Shown: piece after piece, positions 14,106-21,329 of the stretch
How the letters are laid out: every line of letters starts with the position of its first letter
Numbering within the stretch: the first letter of the stretch is position 1
DNA from: Sphingobacterium sp.
Lineage (GTDB): Bacteria > Bacteroidota > Bacteroidia > Sphingobacteriales > Sphingobacteriaceae
Length of the DNA: 21,547 nucleotides
NCBI GenBank assembly: GCA_030146225.1
Contig: JASLCA010000138.1
Coordinates: 1 to 21,547, forward strand
Direction: 5' to 3'
Position numbers and translations under genes: made by a program
The notes under the pieces: generated by a model
What the model was told of the DNA's origin: nothing
The model's database searches: none
What the model saw: the letters and a program-made list of their open reading frames with translations, nothing else

Positions 14106-15008
14106 TTAAGGGATAGCCTCGTAAGCTGTAAAGGGCTGTTTAGGCTCATAATAATTCCAGATGCTATTGGCTATCTTGCGGGTCAGGACTTCGGCTTCAT
14201 TTGCTGCGGTCCAGCTTTGATCCTTATTGTTTTTAGTCAATACCGTAAACACATAATCGCCCGAGGGCGCATTGACATAGACTACCTCGCCTCTAGCATC
14301 GTCCACAGATCCAGTCTTAGCGGCCGTTGCGATATGTGCAGGCATCTGGGACAAGGAACGTTCATTATAGAATTGATTTTTAAGGTATCTGTACATCTTG
14401 TCCGAGAGTCTGGGGGTAAATACCTGACCTGAACGTATTAGATGCATAAGGCTGGCCATTTCTCTAGGGGTAGTCTGTCCCCAGCCATAGACCTTCCAGA
14501 GCTGCTCTCTACCTTGGGTTCTAGAGTTTACCTTGGTGTTTACAAGGCCTAGCTGGTCCATTACCTTATTGATTTCAGCCCCCCCACCTGCAAGCTCCTG
14601 ATTCCAAAGGGAGGTCACATTGTCACTGTAGGTCAGCATTAAAGATATCATGGTAGATAGGTCCGTCTGGGCGCTATCTTTATAGAATTGCATCAAGCCC
14701 GAACCTCCGTAATAATATTTACTATTGTAGTTATAGGACTGGTTGAGTTGCAGTTGATTTTGTGCTATTTTATTAAATACACCTACCAAGATAGGTACTT
14801 TCACAATGCTGGCGGTTGGGAAAATACTGTCAGCAGCAATATTTACCTGGCTGTTTTTTTTGAAATGTTGAACATATATGCCGATGTCACCTTGAAAATC
14901 TTTACTTACTTCTTGCAGGATCTGCGTAAGCTTTTTATCAATTTTCTGTGCCATTATCGTGCTGCTTAAGCCGCCTATAAGGATTAGGGTTGTCAGGACT
15001 TTTTTCAT
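14106..15008 (-). CDS. Class-A-beta-lactamase-like serine hydrolase, deacylation glutamate not found
   Basis: A 300-residue secreted protein; MKKVLTTLILIGGLSSTIMA is a signal peptide, probably cut before QKIDKK. The penicillin-binding fold motifs are present at class A spacing: SIVK (67-70), YSDN (127-130) and KTGS (231-234). Counting back from the conserved TTP (179-181), the omega-loop positions that should hold Glu166 and Asn170 are Thr164 and Glu168. Without the general base, rapid beta-lactam hydrolysis is unlikely. A penicillin-binding or D-Ala carboxypeptidase-like role, or a divergent hydrolase, is more plausible. It stands alone between two convergent or bidirectional terminators, with no regulator of the ampR/blaR type nearby. 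The fold assignment is firm, enzymatic activity open. Confidence 0.82.
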   Translation of the reverse strand: MKKVLTTLILIGGLSSTIMAQKIDKKLTQILQEVSKDFQGDIGIYVQHFKKNSQVNIAADSIFPTASIVKVPILVGVFNKIAQNQLQLNQSYNYNSKYYYGGSGLMQFYKDSAQTDLSTMISLMLTYSDNVTSLWNQELAGGGAEINKVMDQLGLVNTKVNSRTQGREQLWKVYGWGQTTPREMASLMHLIRSGQVFTPRLSDKMYRYLKNQFYNERSLSQMPAHIATAAKTGSVDDARGEVVYVNAPSGDYVFTVLTKNNKDQSWTAANEAEVLTRKIANSIWNYYEPKQPFTAYEAIP

Positions 15009-15054
15009 TAGCTAGTAGTTTATGCGGCCTAAGGTAGTAAAAGGATTGCTAGAA

Positions 15055-15089
15055 ATAAAAAATGCCTTGATTTCGTCAGGGCATTTTTG
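15055..15089. terminator. Bidirectional terminator between fabH and the beta-lactamase-like gene
   Basis: AATGCCTTGA / TCAGGGCATT with a five-base TTTCG loop and one G-U pair, flanked by A-rich and T-rich arms on both sides. On the minus strand the stem is followed by a TTTTATTT tract, ending fabH 22 bases after its stop. Confidence 0.8.
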
Positions 15090-15110
15090 TGTTTCTTTGC
15101 TATAGGCTTT

Positions 15111-16109
15111 TTAAATCATCCAACGGAAGATGCTGGCACCCCAAGAGAAGCCTGCGCCAAAAGCAGTGAGCATAACCAAGTCGCCAGATTTAAGCTGCTT
15201 GACATTTTCCCATATACACAAGGGGATCGTAGCTGCTATGGTATTTCCTAGGTATTCAATATTGCTTAGTGTTTTGCCTTCGGCAATATTTATTGATCGG
15301 CCTACAGCATCAATAATACGCTGATTGGCTTGATGTGGAACTAACCACTTGATGTCGTCAATAGAAAGGTTGTTTCGACGTAATACATGGTTGCATGCAT
15401 CGCTCATCGATTGTACCGCATGCTTGAATACAGTCTTGCCATCCTGTTTTAAGAATCTTCTTTCAGAAAGTAAACTGTTTGCATCCCAAGGGTATTGAGA
15501 GCCCCCAGCCTCAATGGTCAGGAAGGACTTGCCAGAGCCATTGCTTCGGAGGTAAGCATCCATAATGCCACCCTCTTGAGAAGGTTCTAGCCATACCACG
15601 CCTGCTCCATCTCCAAAAAGGATATTAGTGGAACGGTCGCTAGGGTCTACAAAAGGACTGATATTGTCAGCGCCTACGATAAGGATGTTTTTATAACGAC
15701 CTGTTTCTACTAGGGATGCACCCAAGTCTAATGCATATAAAAAGCCAGAGCAAGCTGCATTGACATCAAATGCCCACACATCCTTCAGGCCTAGCTTTTC
15801 CGCAATTATATTAGCGGTGGCTGGCATAGGCATGTCAGGGGTAGAGGTAGCCACAAGAATAGCATCTACATCCAGTAGGTTTTTTCCGAATTCGGAAGCA
15901 AGATTCTGAATTGCACGAACGGCCATATCGGAAGTCGCTAACTCTTCTTCTAATATCCTCCGTTCTTTAATACCAGTACGCTTTATAATCCATTCATCGG
16001 AAGTATCGCACACCTGCTCTAAGTCAAAGTTTGTGCGCTTCTTCTGAGGGATATATCCGCCAACTGCTGTTATTGCTGCAAATACTTTGTTTGGTAAATC
16101 TACACTCAT
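15111..16109 (-). CDS. fabH: 3-oxoacyl-[acyl-carrier-protein] synthase III
   Basis: FabH condenses acetyl-CoA (or a branched acyl-CoA) with malonyl-ACP to start fatty-acid synthesis. 332 residues, usual length. The catalytic triad is visible: Cys120 in NAACSGFLYAL, His259 in VPHQANQRI and Asn289 in YLGNTIAATIPL. The N-terminal TSDEWIIKRTGIKERR is characteristic. The GNT loop reads IAAT rather than the more usual SAAS, a mild difference near the active site. The gene stands alone here, not in an rpmF-plsX-fabH or accBC cluster, so it could be a second copy; several Bacteroidota carry more than one fabH. A 375-base upstream region contains candidate control elements. Confidence 0.93.
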   Translation of the reverse strand: MSVDLPNKVFAAITAVGGYIPQKKRTNFDLEQVCDTSDEWIIKRTGIKERRILEEELATSDMAVRAIQNLASEFGKNLLDVDAILVATSTPDMPMPATANIIAEKLGLKDVWAFDVNAACSGFLYALDLGASLVETGRYKNILIVGADNISPFVDPSDRSTNILFGDGAGVVWLEPSQEGGIMDAYLRSNGSGKSFLTIEAGGSQYPWDANSLLSERRFLKQDGKTVFKHAVQSMSDACNHVLRRNNLSIDDIKWLVPHQANQRIIDAVGRSINIAEGKTLSNIEYLGNTIAATIPLCIWENVKQLKSGDLVMLTAFGAGFSWGASIFRWMI

Positions 16110-16135
16110 AAAATATGGTTATCATTTATTCCCTA

Positions 16136-16168
16136 CAAAGCATAACACATCTCTTCAGGGGTATACAA
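16136..16168 (-). promoter_or_regulatory. Second candidate fabH promoter
   Basis: TTG (16168-16166), 21 bases, then TATGCTTTG (16144-16136), which is the -7 consensus with a three-base rather than two-base spacer. The leader would be about 20 bases. Confidence 0.25.
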
Positions 16169-16173
16169 TGTAG

Positions 16174-16189
16174 AGCCTTTACAAAGGCT
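16174..16189. repeat. Interrupted palindrome upstream of fabH
   Basis: AGCCTTT-AC-AAAGGCT, seven-base perfect arms around two bases. It lies between the two candidate fabH promoters, where an operator could be. No known fatty-acid regulator site is matched. Confidence 0.3.
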
Positions 16190-16440
16190 TAATTTAAAGG
16201 TGCAAAAATACGATTATTTGTGGCTATATGGCGGCTTATTTCCGTTAATGTGACAAAATAGTTACTAAATAATTAAATATTTCGATTTAACGATTCTCAA
16301 CCTTCGTTTTTGCAAGAAAATTACTGTTTTTTGAAATTAAATTCTGCAGATCTGCTGTTTAATAAAACCTACTTGGATTCCTGTAGGTTGTTTCTAGGAG
16401 AGTTTATTGCGAATGGCTGCCTTCAAAAAAGCATAAAGAT

Positions 16441-16476
16441 GAACAATGCCTGCTAGCTCTGTAGTAGGCATTGTTC
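16441..16476 (-). terminator. Terminator of the DUF255-slyD transcript
   Basis: GAACAATGCCT / AGGCATTGTTC, 11 perfect pairs extending to about 15 with wobble and a six-base loop. It lies 9 bases past the slyD-like stop. On the minus strand a loose T-rich run (CTTTATGCTTTTTT) follows. Confidence 0.7.
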
Positions 16477-16484
16477 AATATTAC

Positions 16485-16988
16485 TTATTCGTGACCAGCT
16501 TCACCGTCGATGCCATGTGCATGACCGTGTGCTAATTCTTCTTCCGTAGCAGGACGGATAGCTAGAATTTCAATGTCAAAGCTTAATGTTTTTCCAGCCA
16601 TAGGGTGGTTTAAATCAGCTACAACAACCTCTGGACTAACTTCTACAACAACAGCACGGAATTGATTTCCTTCGTTATCTTGCAAAGGGATAGTTTCTCC
16701 TACTGGTGGAAAACCAGTTTCTTTAAACATTTCAGCAGGTAGTTGTGCCATTGCACGTTCGTCTTTTTCACCGTAAGCGTCATTAGCTGTCAATGTAAAA
16801 GAACCTTTGTCACCAGCGTTGAAGGAAGCGATGTTCTCCTCAAATTTAGGAAGCATCATGCCAACACCATATAAGAATGTCAAAGGGTTTTCGTTAGTTG
16901 TTTGTTCCACGAAAGTGCGCTCACCGTTTTCTTCAACGATATGAAGGGTGTAATTCAAGGCAACTACGTTGTTGATTTCTATAGCCAT
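16485..16988 (-). CDS. SlyD-like FKBP-type peptidyl-prolyl cis-trans isomerase
   Basis: A 167-residue cytoplasmic prolyl isomerase/chaperone. The FKBP core shows FLYGVGMMLPKFEENIASF (about 38-56), an insert-in-flap domain about 74-122, and the SlyD/FkpA signature DLNHPMAGKTLSFDIEI (125-141). The acidic-histidine tail (HGHAHG...GHE, 154-167) recalls the metal-binding tail of SlyD but is short, with no cysteines. SlyD aids folding and, in E. coli, nickel insertion into hydrogenase; no hydrogenase genes are seen here. It begins one base beyond the stop of the DUF255 gene, so the two are co-transcribed. I did not assign the symbol slyD because orthology cannot be shown by eye. Confidence 0.9.
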   Translation of the reverse strand: MAIEINNVVALNYTLHIVEENGERTFVEQTTNENPLTFLYGVGMMLPKFEENIASFNAGDKGSFTLTANDAYGEKDERAMAQLPAEMFKETGFPPVGETIPLQDNEGNQFRAVVVEVSPEVVVADLNHPMAGKTLSFDIEILAIRPATEEELAHGHAHGIDGEAGHE

Positions 16989-16989
16989 T

Positions 16990-19020
16990 TTACTGTTTTT
17001 GTTGTGGGTTATCCCCGTTATTATTTATTAATTCAATTATTTTGGCAATCGAACCTTGTGGTAGACTGCAAGTTTTATTCTTGCAAAGGTAGGCTTTTGC
17101 ATCCAAACCTGCTTTATCCTTTAGCAATGGAAGTGTACTTTTTGTTCCGCCCATCACAATTTTATTAGGAATATAGTCCTTGTGAAGCGCTGAGCGCCAT
17201 TTAAGTGCATCTTTTCCTGTTATGGCAATTTCATTAACGCCATAAATATGTTCCAAAAGCTGGATGGCCCAATTCGAATAGGCTGAGCCATATTGTTGAA
17301 TATGTGGAAAGACATTGGCAAATACCTGATCTGCAATCGCCGTATAGCTGGCTTTGTCTAGCATTTCACCTAGCTTATACAGCAGGCGCACCATACTGGA
17401 TGAGGAAGAGGGGATTACATTGTCCATAATCTCACTCTTACGTGCGATTAATTCCTCCGCATGCGTTGCGGTATAGTAAAAGGTTTGGTGCGTCTGGTCA
17501 TAGAATAGCGCTATTGCCTTTGCTGCCAATGCATCGGCCTTATATAGCCATTCCTCCTCAAACGTTGCTTCGTACAAGGCTAGGAAGGCAAGGGCTGTAA
17601 AGGCATAATCATCCAAGAAGGCTAAAATATAGCGCTCATTACTTGTTCTTTGATGTAACAACTCCGCCTTGAAGACACATTCCTTTTGAATAAACGCAGC
17701 GGTATCTATAGCTTGTACTAGGTAACTAGCCTCTCCAAATGCATTGTAGGCATCTACAAGTCCCGTAACCATCAGGGCATTCCAGCTTGTTAATTGCTTG
17801 TCGTCCAAGCCTGGGCGAACCCGCTTTTCGCGGTACTGTAGTAATTTTTGTTTTGCTTCAAAGAGGTACTCTTCCCATTCAGCTGCTGAAAAGCCAGCTT
17901 CCTGCGCGAGTTGATCCGCATTCATATTACAGTTTAAGACATTGGTATGTTCTTCCTGCCAGTTGCCCGATGCTGTAATGTTGAAATAATGTTTAAAAAG
18001 TACGGCATCCTCTCCTAATACGCTATCAAATTCACTTTCATCAAAGCTGTAGAACTTGCCTTCCACACCTTCGCTGTCCGCATCTAAAGCCGCGTAGAAG
18101 CCTCCATTTGGATCGCGCATTTCTCGTTGTGCCCAGGCGATAGTCTCCGCTACAACACGCTTATACTTTAGATTGGGGGATTGTTGATAAGCTTCACTAT
18201 AGAGGGAGATTAGCTGAGCATTGTCGTAAAGCATCTTTTCAAAATGCGGTACATGCCAAGCCTCATCTACCGCATAGCGGGCAAAGCCTCCTGCCACCTG
18301 ATCGTAGATGCCCCCATTGGCAATCTTTTCAAGTGTAAAATGTAGGTGGTCTAAGACTTTTTTGTCTCCTGCTAAGACTCCATAGCGCAAGAAGAAAAGC
18401 CAGTTATTTGGTAATGGAAATTTTGGAGCTCGGTTATAGCCACCCTCTTCTGAATCAAATTGCGCCTGCCAAGGAGTGACTACGGCAGTTAAGTCGCGCT
18501 TTGTATAGGCTTCTGGGATAGGGCTGATGGGGAGGTTTTCCGCCTTGCGAATGCCATTGCTGAGGCGTTCGGCATAATCAATAGCGACCTGCGGAGTTTC
18601 TTCCCACATCCGGGCTATTTGCAACAATACATCCTGCCAATCCTTTGGCTTAAAGTAGGTGCCACCATAGATCGGGCGGCCATCTGGCAGGCAGATGCAG
18701 TGTAAGGGCCAGCCTCCAGCATTGGTCATTAATTGCACGGCTATCATATAGATTTGATCTATGTCCGGACGTTCTTCACGATCCACCTTAATGGGTACGT
18801 AAAAGGTATTCATGGTTTGGGCAATCGCTTCGTCTTCAAAGCTTTCTCGCTCCATAACATGGCACCAATGGCATGCCGAATAGCCGATGCTGACTAGTAT
18901 CAATTTGTTTTCCGCTTTCGCTTTAGCTAATGCTTCCGCCGTCCAGGGCATCCAATCCACTGGATTGTTTGCATGCTGTTTTAGGTAGGGGGAAGTCTCG
19001 TATTGCAGTTTATTTGCCAT
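16990..19020 (-). CDS. Thioredoxin-domain protein of the YyaL/DUF255 (SSP411) family
   Basis: A 676-residue protein, the usual length for COG1331. The N-terminal thioredoxin-like domain (about 1-165) holds [15 protein letters not shown] with CHWC at 50-53, preceded by NPVDWMPW, and [20 protein letters not shown]. The remainder is an alpha-barrel similar to six-hairpin glycosidases/epimerases ([16 protein letters not shown] near 258-274). The family is found from bacteria to mammals (SPATA20) and its biochemical role is not established; it is often called a thioredoxin-domain or possible carbohydrate-modifying enzyme. Gene order with a prolyl isomerase suggests a protein-folding link, which is inference. 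The ATG at 19020 immediately follows a -7-like sequence. Confidence 0.9.
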   Translation of the reverse strand: MANKLQYETSPYLKQHANNPVDWMPWTAEALAKAKAENKLILVSIGYSACHWCHVMERESFEDEAIAQTMNTFYVPIKVDREERPDIDQIYMIAVQLMTNAGGWPLHCICLPDGRPIYGGTYFKPKDWQDVLLQIARMWEETPQVAIDYAERLSNGIRKAENLPISPIPEAYTKRDLTAVVTPWQAQFDSEEGGYNRAPKFPLPNNWLFFLRYGVLAGDKKVLDHLHFTLEKIANGGIYDQVAGGFARYAVDEAWHVPHFEKMLYDNAQLISLYSEAYQQSPNLKYKRVVAETIAWAQREMRDPNGGFYAALDADSEGVEGKFYSFDESEFDSVLGEDAVLFKHYFNITASGNWQEEHTNVLNCNMNADQLAQEAGFSAAEWEEYLFEAKQKLLQYREKRVRPGLDDKQLTSWNALMVTGLVDAYNAFGEASYLVQAIDTAAFIQKECVFKAELLHQRTSNERYILAFLDDYAFTALAFLALYEATFEEEWLYKADALAAKAIALFYDQTHQTFYYTATHAEELIARKSEIMDNVIPSSSSSMVRLLYKLGEMLDKASYTAIADQVFANVFPHIQQYGSAYSNWAIQLLEHIYGVNEIAITGKDALKWRSALHKDYIPNKIVMGGTKSTLPLLKDKAGLDAKAYLCKNKTCSLPQGSIAKIIELINNNGDNPQQKQ

Positions 19021-19026
19021 CGTATA

Positions 19027-19034
19027 CGAAGATA
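19027..19034 (-). promoter_or_regulatory. Candidate -7 box (TATCTTCG) of the DUF255-slyD operon
   Basis: One base off TAnnTTTG. Its 3' end is six bases before the ATG at 19020, so a transcript starting at the usual distance would have almost no leader. The site overlaps the palindromes TCGTATACGA (19020-19029) and ATACGTAT (19032-19039). No -33 TTTG is clear. Confidence 0.3.
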
Positions 19035-19092
19035 CGTATTCAGGGATAAAAACCTACCTGAGCTTGGGCATTTCCTGAGTAGAAAATCCTCT

Positions 19093-19596
19093 TTAAAGAT
19101 TTTTAGGGAATAAAATCTCTTCTAAATAAGCCGTATTAGCCGATGCTAAGGAAAAGCCAATCCCTGCTTCTAAGTTGAGGCAAGCAATATTCGCTGTGCC
19201 CAAGTTGATGCTATCAATTGTGAGGTAATTGATTAAGTCAGATAGGCCAGGGTTGTGCCCGAAAAGGATAAGCGCTGTATGTTTTTCAGGGATATCATTT
19301 ATGATTTTAAGGAGCTCTAGGTAGTGGGCTTCATAAATATTTTCTGCTAGAATAAGTTCCTGTCCTGACCAGGCTAATGCCTCGCAAAAGAGTTCTGCCG
19401 TTTCTTGCGCCCTATTTGCTGTGGACGAGATGATTATCGGGTTGATTAAGGGCTGTTTGCTTAATCGGTTGGCCAGCAAGATGGCGCTTTGCTTCGCTTC
19501 TTGTATGCCCTTCTCAGTCAGCTTGCGCTTAAAATCCACCTGATTATTTCTGGGCCTTTCAGCCGCTGCATGGCGTATAATGTATAGTCTTTTCAT
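19093..19596 (-). CDS. SixA-like phosphohistidine phosphatase
   Basis: A 167-residue histidine-phosphatase-superfamily protein from the ATG at 19596 (MKRLYIIRHA); an in-frame TTG at 19611 falls inside the promoter box, so the ATG is preferred. The catalytic RHA is at 8-10, the second conserved arginine in SSTANRAQET (57-66) and the second catalytic histidine in GHNPGLSD (113-120). SixA of E. coli dephosphorylates His-phosphorylated HPt domains such as ArcB; in Bacteroidota the substrate is unknown. It is divergent from mraZ across ~340 bases, with MraZ-box-like sequence in front of it. No partner gene is evident. Confidence 0.86.
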   Translation of the reverse strand: MKRLYIIRHAAAERPRNNQVDFKRKLTEKGIQEAKQSAILLANRLSKQPLINPIIISSTANRAQETAELFCEALAWSGQELILAENIYEAHYLELLKIINDIPEKHTALILFGHNPGLSDLINYLTIDSINLGTANIACLNLEAGIGFSLASANTAYLEEILFPKNL

Positions 19597-19608
19597 AAGG
19601 GATATACA

Positions 19609-19616
19609 CAAAGATA
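19609..19616 (-). promoter_or_regulatory. Candidate -7 box (TATCTTTG) of sixA-like gene
   Basis: An exact TAnnTTTG match on the minus strand. The start would be near 19603, leaving only about 7 leader bases. The -33 region (about 19636-19639) is occupied by the GTGG repeats described next. Confidence 0.45.
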
Positions 19617-19632
19617 AAAGAATATTTTAAAC

Positions 19633-19647
19633 GCCACTTTCTCCCAC
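19633..19647 (-). promoter_or_regulatory. Two MraZ-box-like repeats facing sixA
   Basis: On the minus strand GTGGG (19647-19643) and GTGGC (19637-19633) are spaced exactly 10 bases apart, as in the mraZ operator repeats. They cover the expected -33 region of the sixA-like promoter, where binding would repress. Only two units, so chance cannot be excluded. Confidence 0.35.
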
Positions 19648-19866
19648 TTTTTTAAGATTTTATTGATAAACAGGATGCGCTTACTTGAAATGTTACTTGT
19701 GCTGAAAAAAACTTCCCGCTGTTGTAGCTTTTGCTTGACATTTCAAAGAAGCAACAGTTTTGAGTCTAAAACTGCCTAAAAGGCACTTTAAATCGTGTTT
19801 ATGCTGATTTTATTCCCGCTTACAGCAGCCTAATTAGCGCCTTAATTCTTTGTGGAAAACTTTTTT
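19648..19866. other. Structured intergenic region upstream of mraZ
   Basis: No ORF is evident. Nested inverted repeats are present: TTGAAATGT (19685-19693) with ACATTTCAA (19738-19746); CTGTTG (19719-19724) with CAACAG (19752-19757); TTGCTT (19731-19736) with AAGCAA (19749-19754); and a local hairpin CAGTTTT-GAGTCT-AAAACTG (19755-19774) followed by TGCCT-AAA-AGGCA (19773-19785). I recognise no known RNA family or tRNA. Confidence 0.4.
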
Positions 19867-19909
19867 GTGTAGAAAAGTGGGGCTAAGTGGGGGAAAGTGT
19901 ATACTTTTA
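19867..19909 (+). promoter_or_regulatory. MraZ operator (four 10-base repeats) and -7-like element
   Basis: Four units begin with GTG at 19867, 19877, 19887 and 19897, reading GTGTA, GTGGG, GTGGG, GTGTA with five-base spacers. MraZ in E. coli and Mycoplasma binds tandem TGGGN-type repeats with this 10-base period upstream of its own operon. TACTTTTA (19902-19909) one base off the -7 consensus overlaps the last unit, and a leader of ~25 bases leads to the mraZ ATG at 19939. Autorepression of the division cluster is the expected outcome. Confidence 0.7.
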
Positions 19910-19938
19910 CATAAGATTTTGATTAGCGACATAGACTA

Positions 19939-20412
19939 ATGGGTTTTTTAATTGGAGAATACGAATGCAAGTTGGACACCAAAGGTAGAATGGTGGTTCC
20001 TGCAGCGCTCAAAAGGCAACTGCCTGATGTGGAGCGTGAAGGGCTTGTTGTGAATCGTGGTTTCGAGAAAAACTTGGTTATCTATACGCGGGCGGAGTGG
20101 GATAAGATTCTCAAGCAGCTAGCGCGTCTGAATCAATTCCAAGTGAAGAATAGGGAGTTTGTGCGGAGGTTTATGAGTGGGGCGACAGAATTATCCTTGG
20201 ATTCAGCGGGTCGGGTTTTATTGCCGAAGAGTTTATTGGAGTATGCAGAGGTGGGTGCGGAGTTGGTGTTAGCATGTAATCTAGAAAAGATTGAAGTGTG
20301 GTCAAAAGCAAAATACGAGGAGCAGATGAATGCTGTCTCTTCAGAAGATTTTGCGGATTTGGCGGAAGAGGTAATGGGAATTTTTGGAGAGGAGGGTTTA
20401 GGTCATGAGTAA
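19939..20412 (+). CDS. mraZ: Transcriptional regulator MraZ
   Basis: A 157-residue DNA-binding protein that heads the division and cell-wall (dcw) cluster and represses it. Two SpoVT-AbrB-type repeats are clear: DTKGRMVVPAALK (13-25) and DSAGRVLLPKSLL (88-100), each with the conserved GR...P core. The N-terminus MGFLIGEYECKLD is canonical for Bacteroidota MraZ, and the C-terminal acidic tail is slightly extended. The stop overlaps the rsmH start by eight bases, so translation is probably coupled. Its operator repeats lie directly upstream. Confidence 0.96.
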   Translation: MGFLIGEYECKLDTKGRMVVPAALKRQLPDVEREGLVVNRGFEKNLVIYTRAEWDKILKQLARLNQFQVKNREFVRRFMSGATELSLDSAGRVLLPKSLLEYAEVGAELVLACNLEKIEVWSKAKYEEQMNAVSSEDFADLAEEVMGIFGEEGLGHE

Positions 20413-21319
20413 AGATGCGGTGTATCACGTGCCGGTAATGCTGGAGCAGTGTATGGATGCCATGGCGATTAAGCCAGATGGAATCTATGTGGATGTAACT
20501 TTCGGGGGTGGCGGTCACTCGCGTGAAATCTTAAAACGATTGGGAGCGAATGGTCGTTTAATTGCTTTTGATCAAGATCCAGATGCGGTGAAAAATGCCT
20601 TGGACGATCCTAGATTTACCTTAGTTCATCAGAATTTTAAGTTTTTAAAGAATAACCTGCGGCTTTTGGGTATCAAAGAGGTGGATGCGGTATTGGGAGA
20701 CTTAGGTGTTTCTTCGCATCAGTTTGATTCTGCAGAGCGTGGTTTTTCCATACGATTTGAGGCTGATCTGGATATGCGTATGGATCAGGTATCTGATCTT
20801 GATGCCAAAAAGATATTAAACAGCTATGCTGAAGAGGATTTGCATAGAATCTTTGGAATGTATGGGGAGATTCAGAATGCAAAGTCTTTAGCTAAAACTA
20901 TTGTGACTGCGCGTTTGAATGCGCCTATTGAGACCGTTACTGGTCTCAAGGAGGTTATAAAAAAGTTAGTTCCACGGGGAAAAGAGAATAAGTACCATGC
21001 GCAGGTTTTTCAAGCCTTGCGGATTGAGGTAAATAAAGAGTTAGAGGCTTTACAGGATTTCTTGATGCAGACTATTGCTGTCTTAAAGCCAGGAGGCCGC
21101 CTTGTTATTATGTCTTACCACTCTTTGGAAGATCGCTTGGTAAAGAGCTTTATGCAAAAGGGCAAGTTTAGAGGAGAGGTAGAAAAGGACTTCTTTGGAA
21201 ATGAAATTAAACCTTTCCGCGTGATTAGTCGCAAAGCTATTGTGGCTGAGGAAGCGGAATTGTTACTAAATAATAGATCGCGTAGCGCGAAGCTGCGGGT
21301 GGCTGAAAAGATTGCTTAG
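20405..21319 (+). CDS. rsmH: 16S rRNA (cytosine(1402)-N(4))-methyltransferase RsmH
   Basis: RsmH (MraW) methylates N4 of C1402 in the decoding centre of 16S rRNA. 304 residues, normal length. SAM motif I is DVTFGGGGHSREIL (30-43), the substrate-side motif GDLGVSSHQFD is near 98-108, and RGFSIRFEADLDMRMD (112-127) is the family signature; the C-terminal MSYHSLEDRLVK is also typical. It starts 8 bases before the mraZ stop and is followed after 10 bases by the ftsL-like gene, the standard dcw order mraZ-rsmH-ftsL. Confidence 0.96.
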   Translation: MSKDAVYHVPVMLEQCMDAMAIKPDGIYVDVTFGGGGHSREILKRLGANGRLIAFDQDPDAVKNALDDPRFTLVHQNFKFLKNNLRLLGIKEVDAVLGDLGVSSHQFDSAERGFSIRFEADLDMRMDQVSDLDAKKILNSYAEEDLHRIFGMYGEIQNAKSLAKTIVTARLNAPIETVTGLKEVIKKLVPRGKENKYHAQVFQALRIEVNKELEALQDFLMQTIAVLKPGGRLVIMSYHSLEDRLVKSFMQKGKFRGEVEKDFFGNEIKPFRVISRKAIVAEEAELLLNNRSRSAKLRVAEKIA

Positions 21320-21329
21320 GGATTGAGTT

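Larger units (their letters stand above)
16110..16484. other. Intergenic region between slyD-like gene and fabH
   Basis: 375 bases, AT-rich, with no ORF worth calling on either strand. Besides the slyD terminator it holds three short symmetric sequences: AGCCTTT-AC-AAAGGCT (16174-16189), the perfect 10-base palindrome GCAGATCTGC (16346-16355), and AACCTAC / GTAGGTT with a 10-base loop (16366-16389). An exact TAnnTTTG box on the minus strand (TATTTTTG, 16210-16203) is one possible fabH promoter. Confidence 0.5.

Noticed and set aside
16174..16189. AGCCTTT-AC-AAAGGCT as an intrinsic terminator
   Set aside because: A two-base loop is too tight, no T-run follows, and no transcript is expected to end there.
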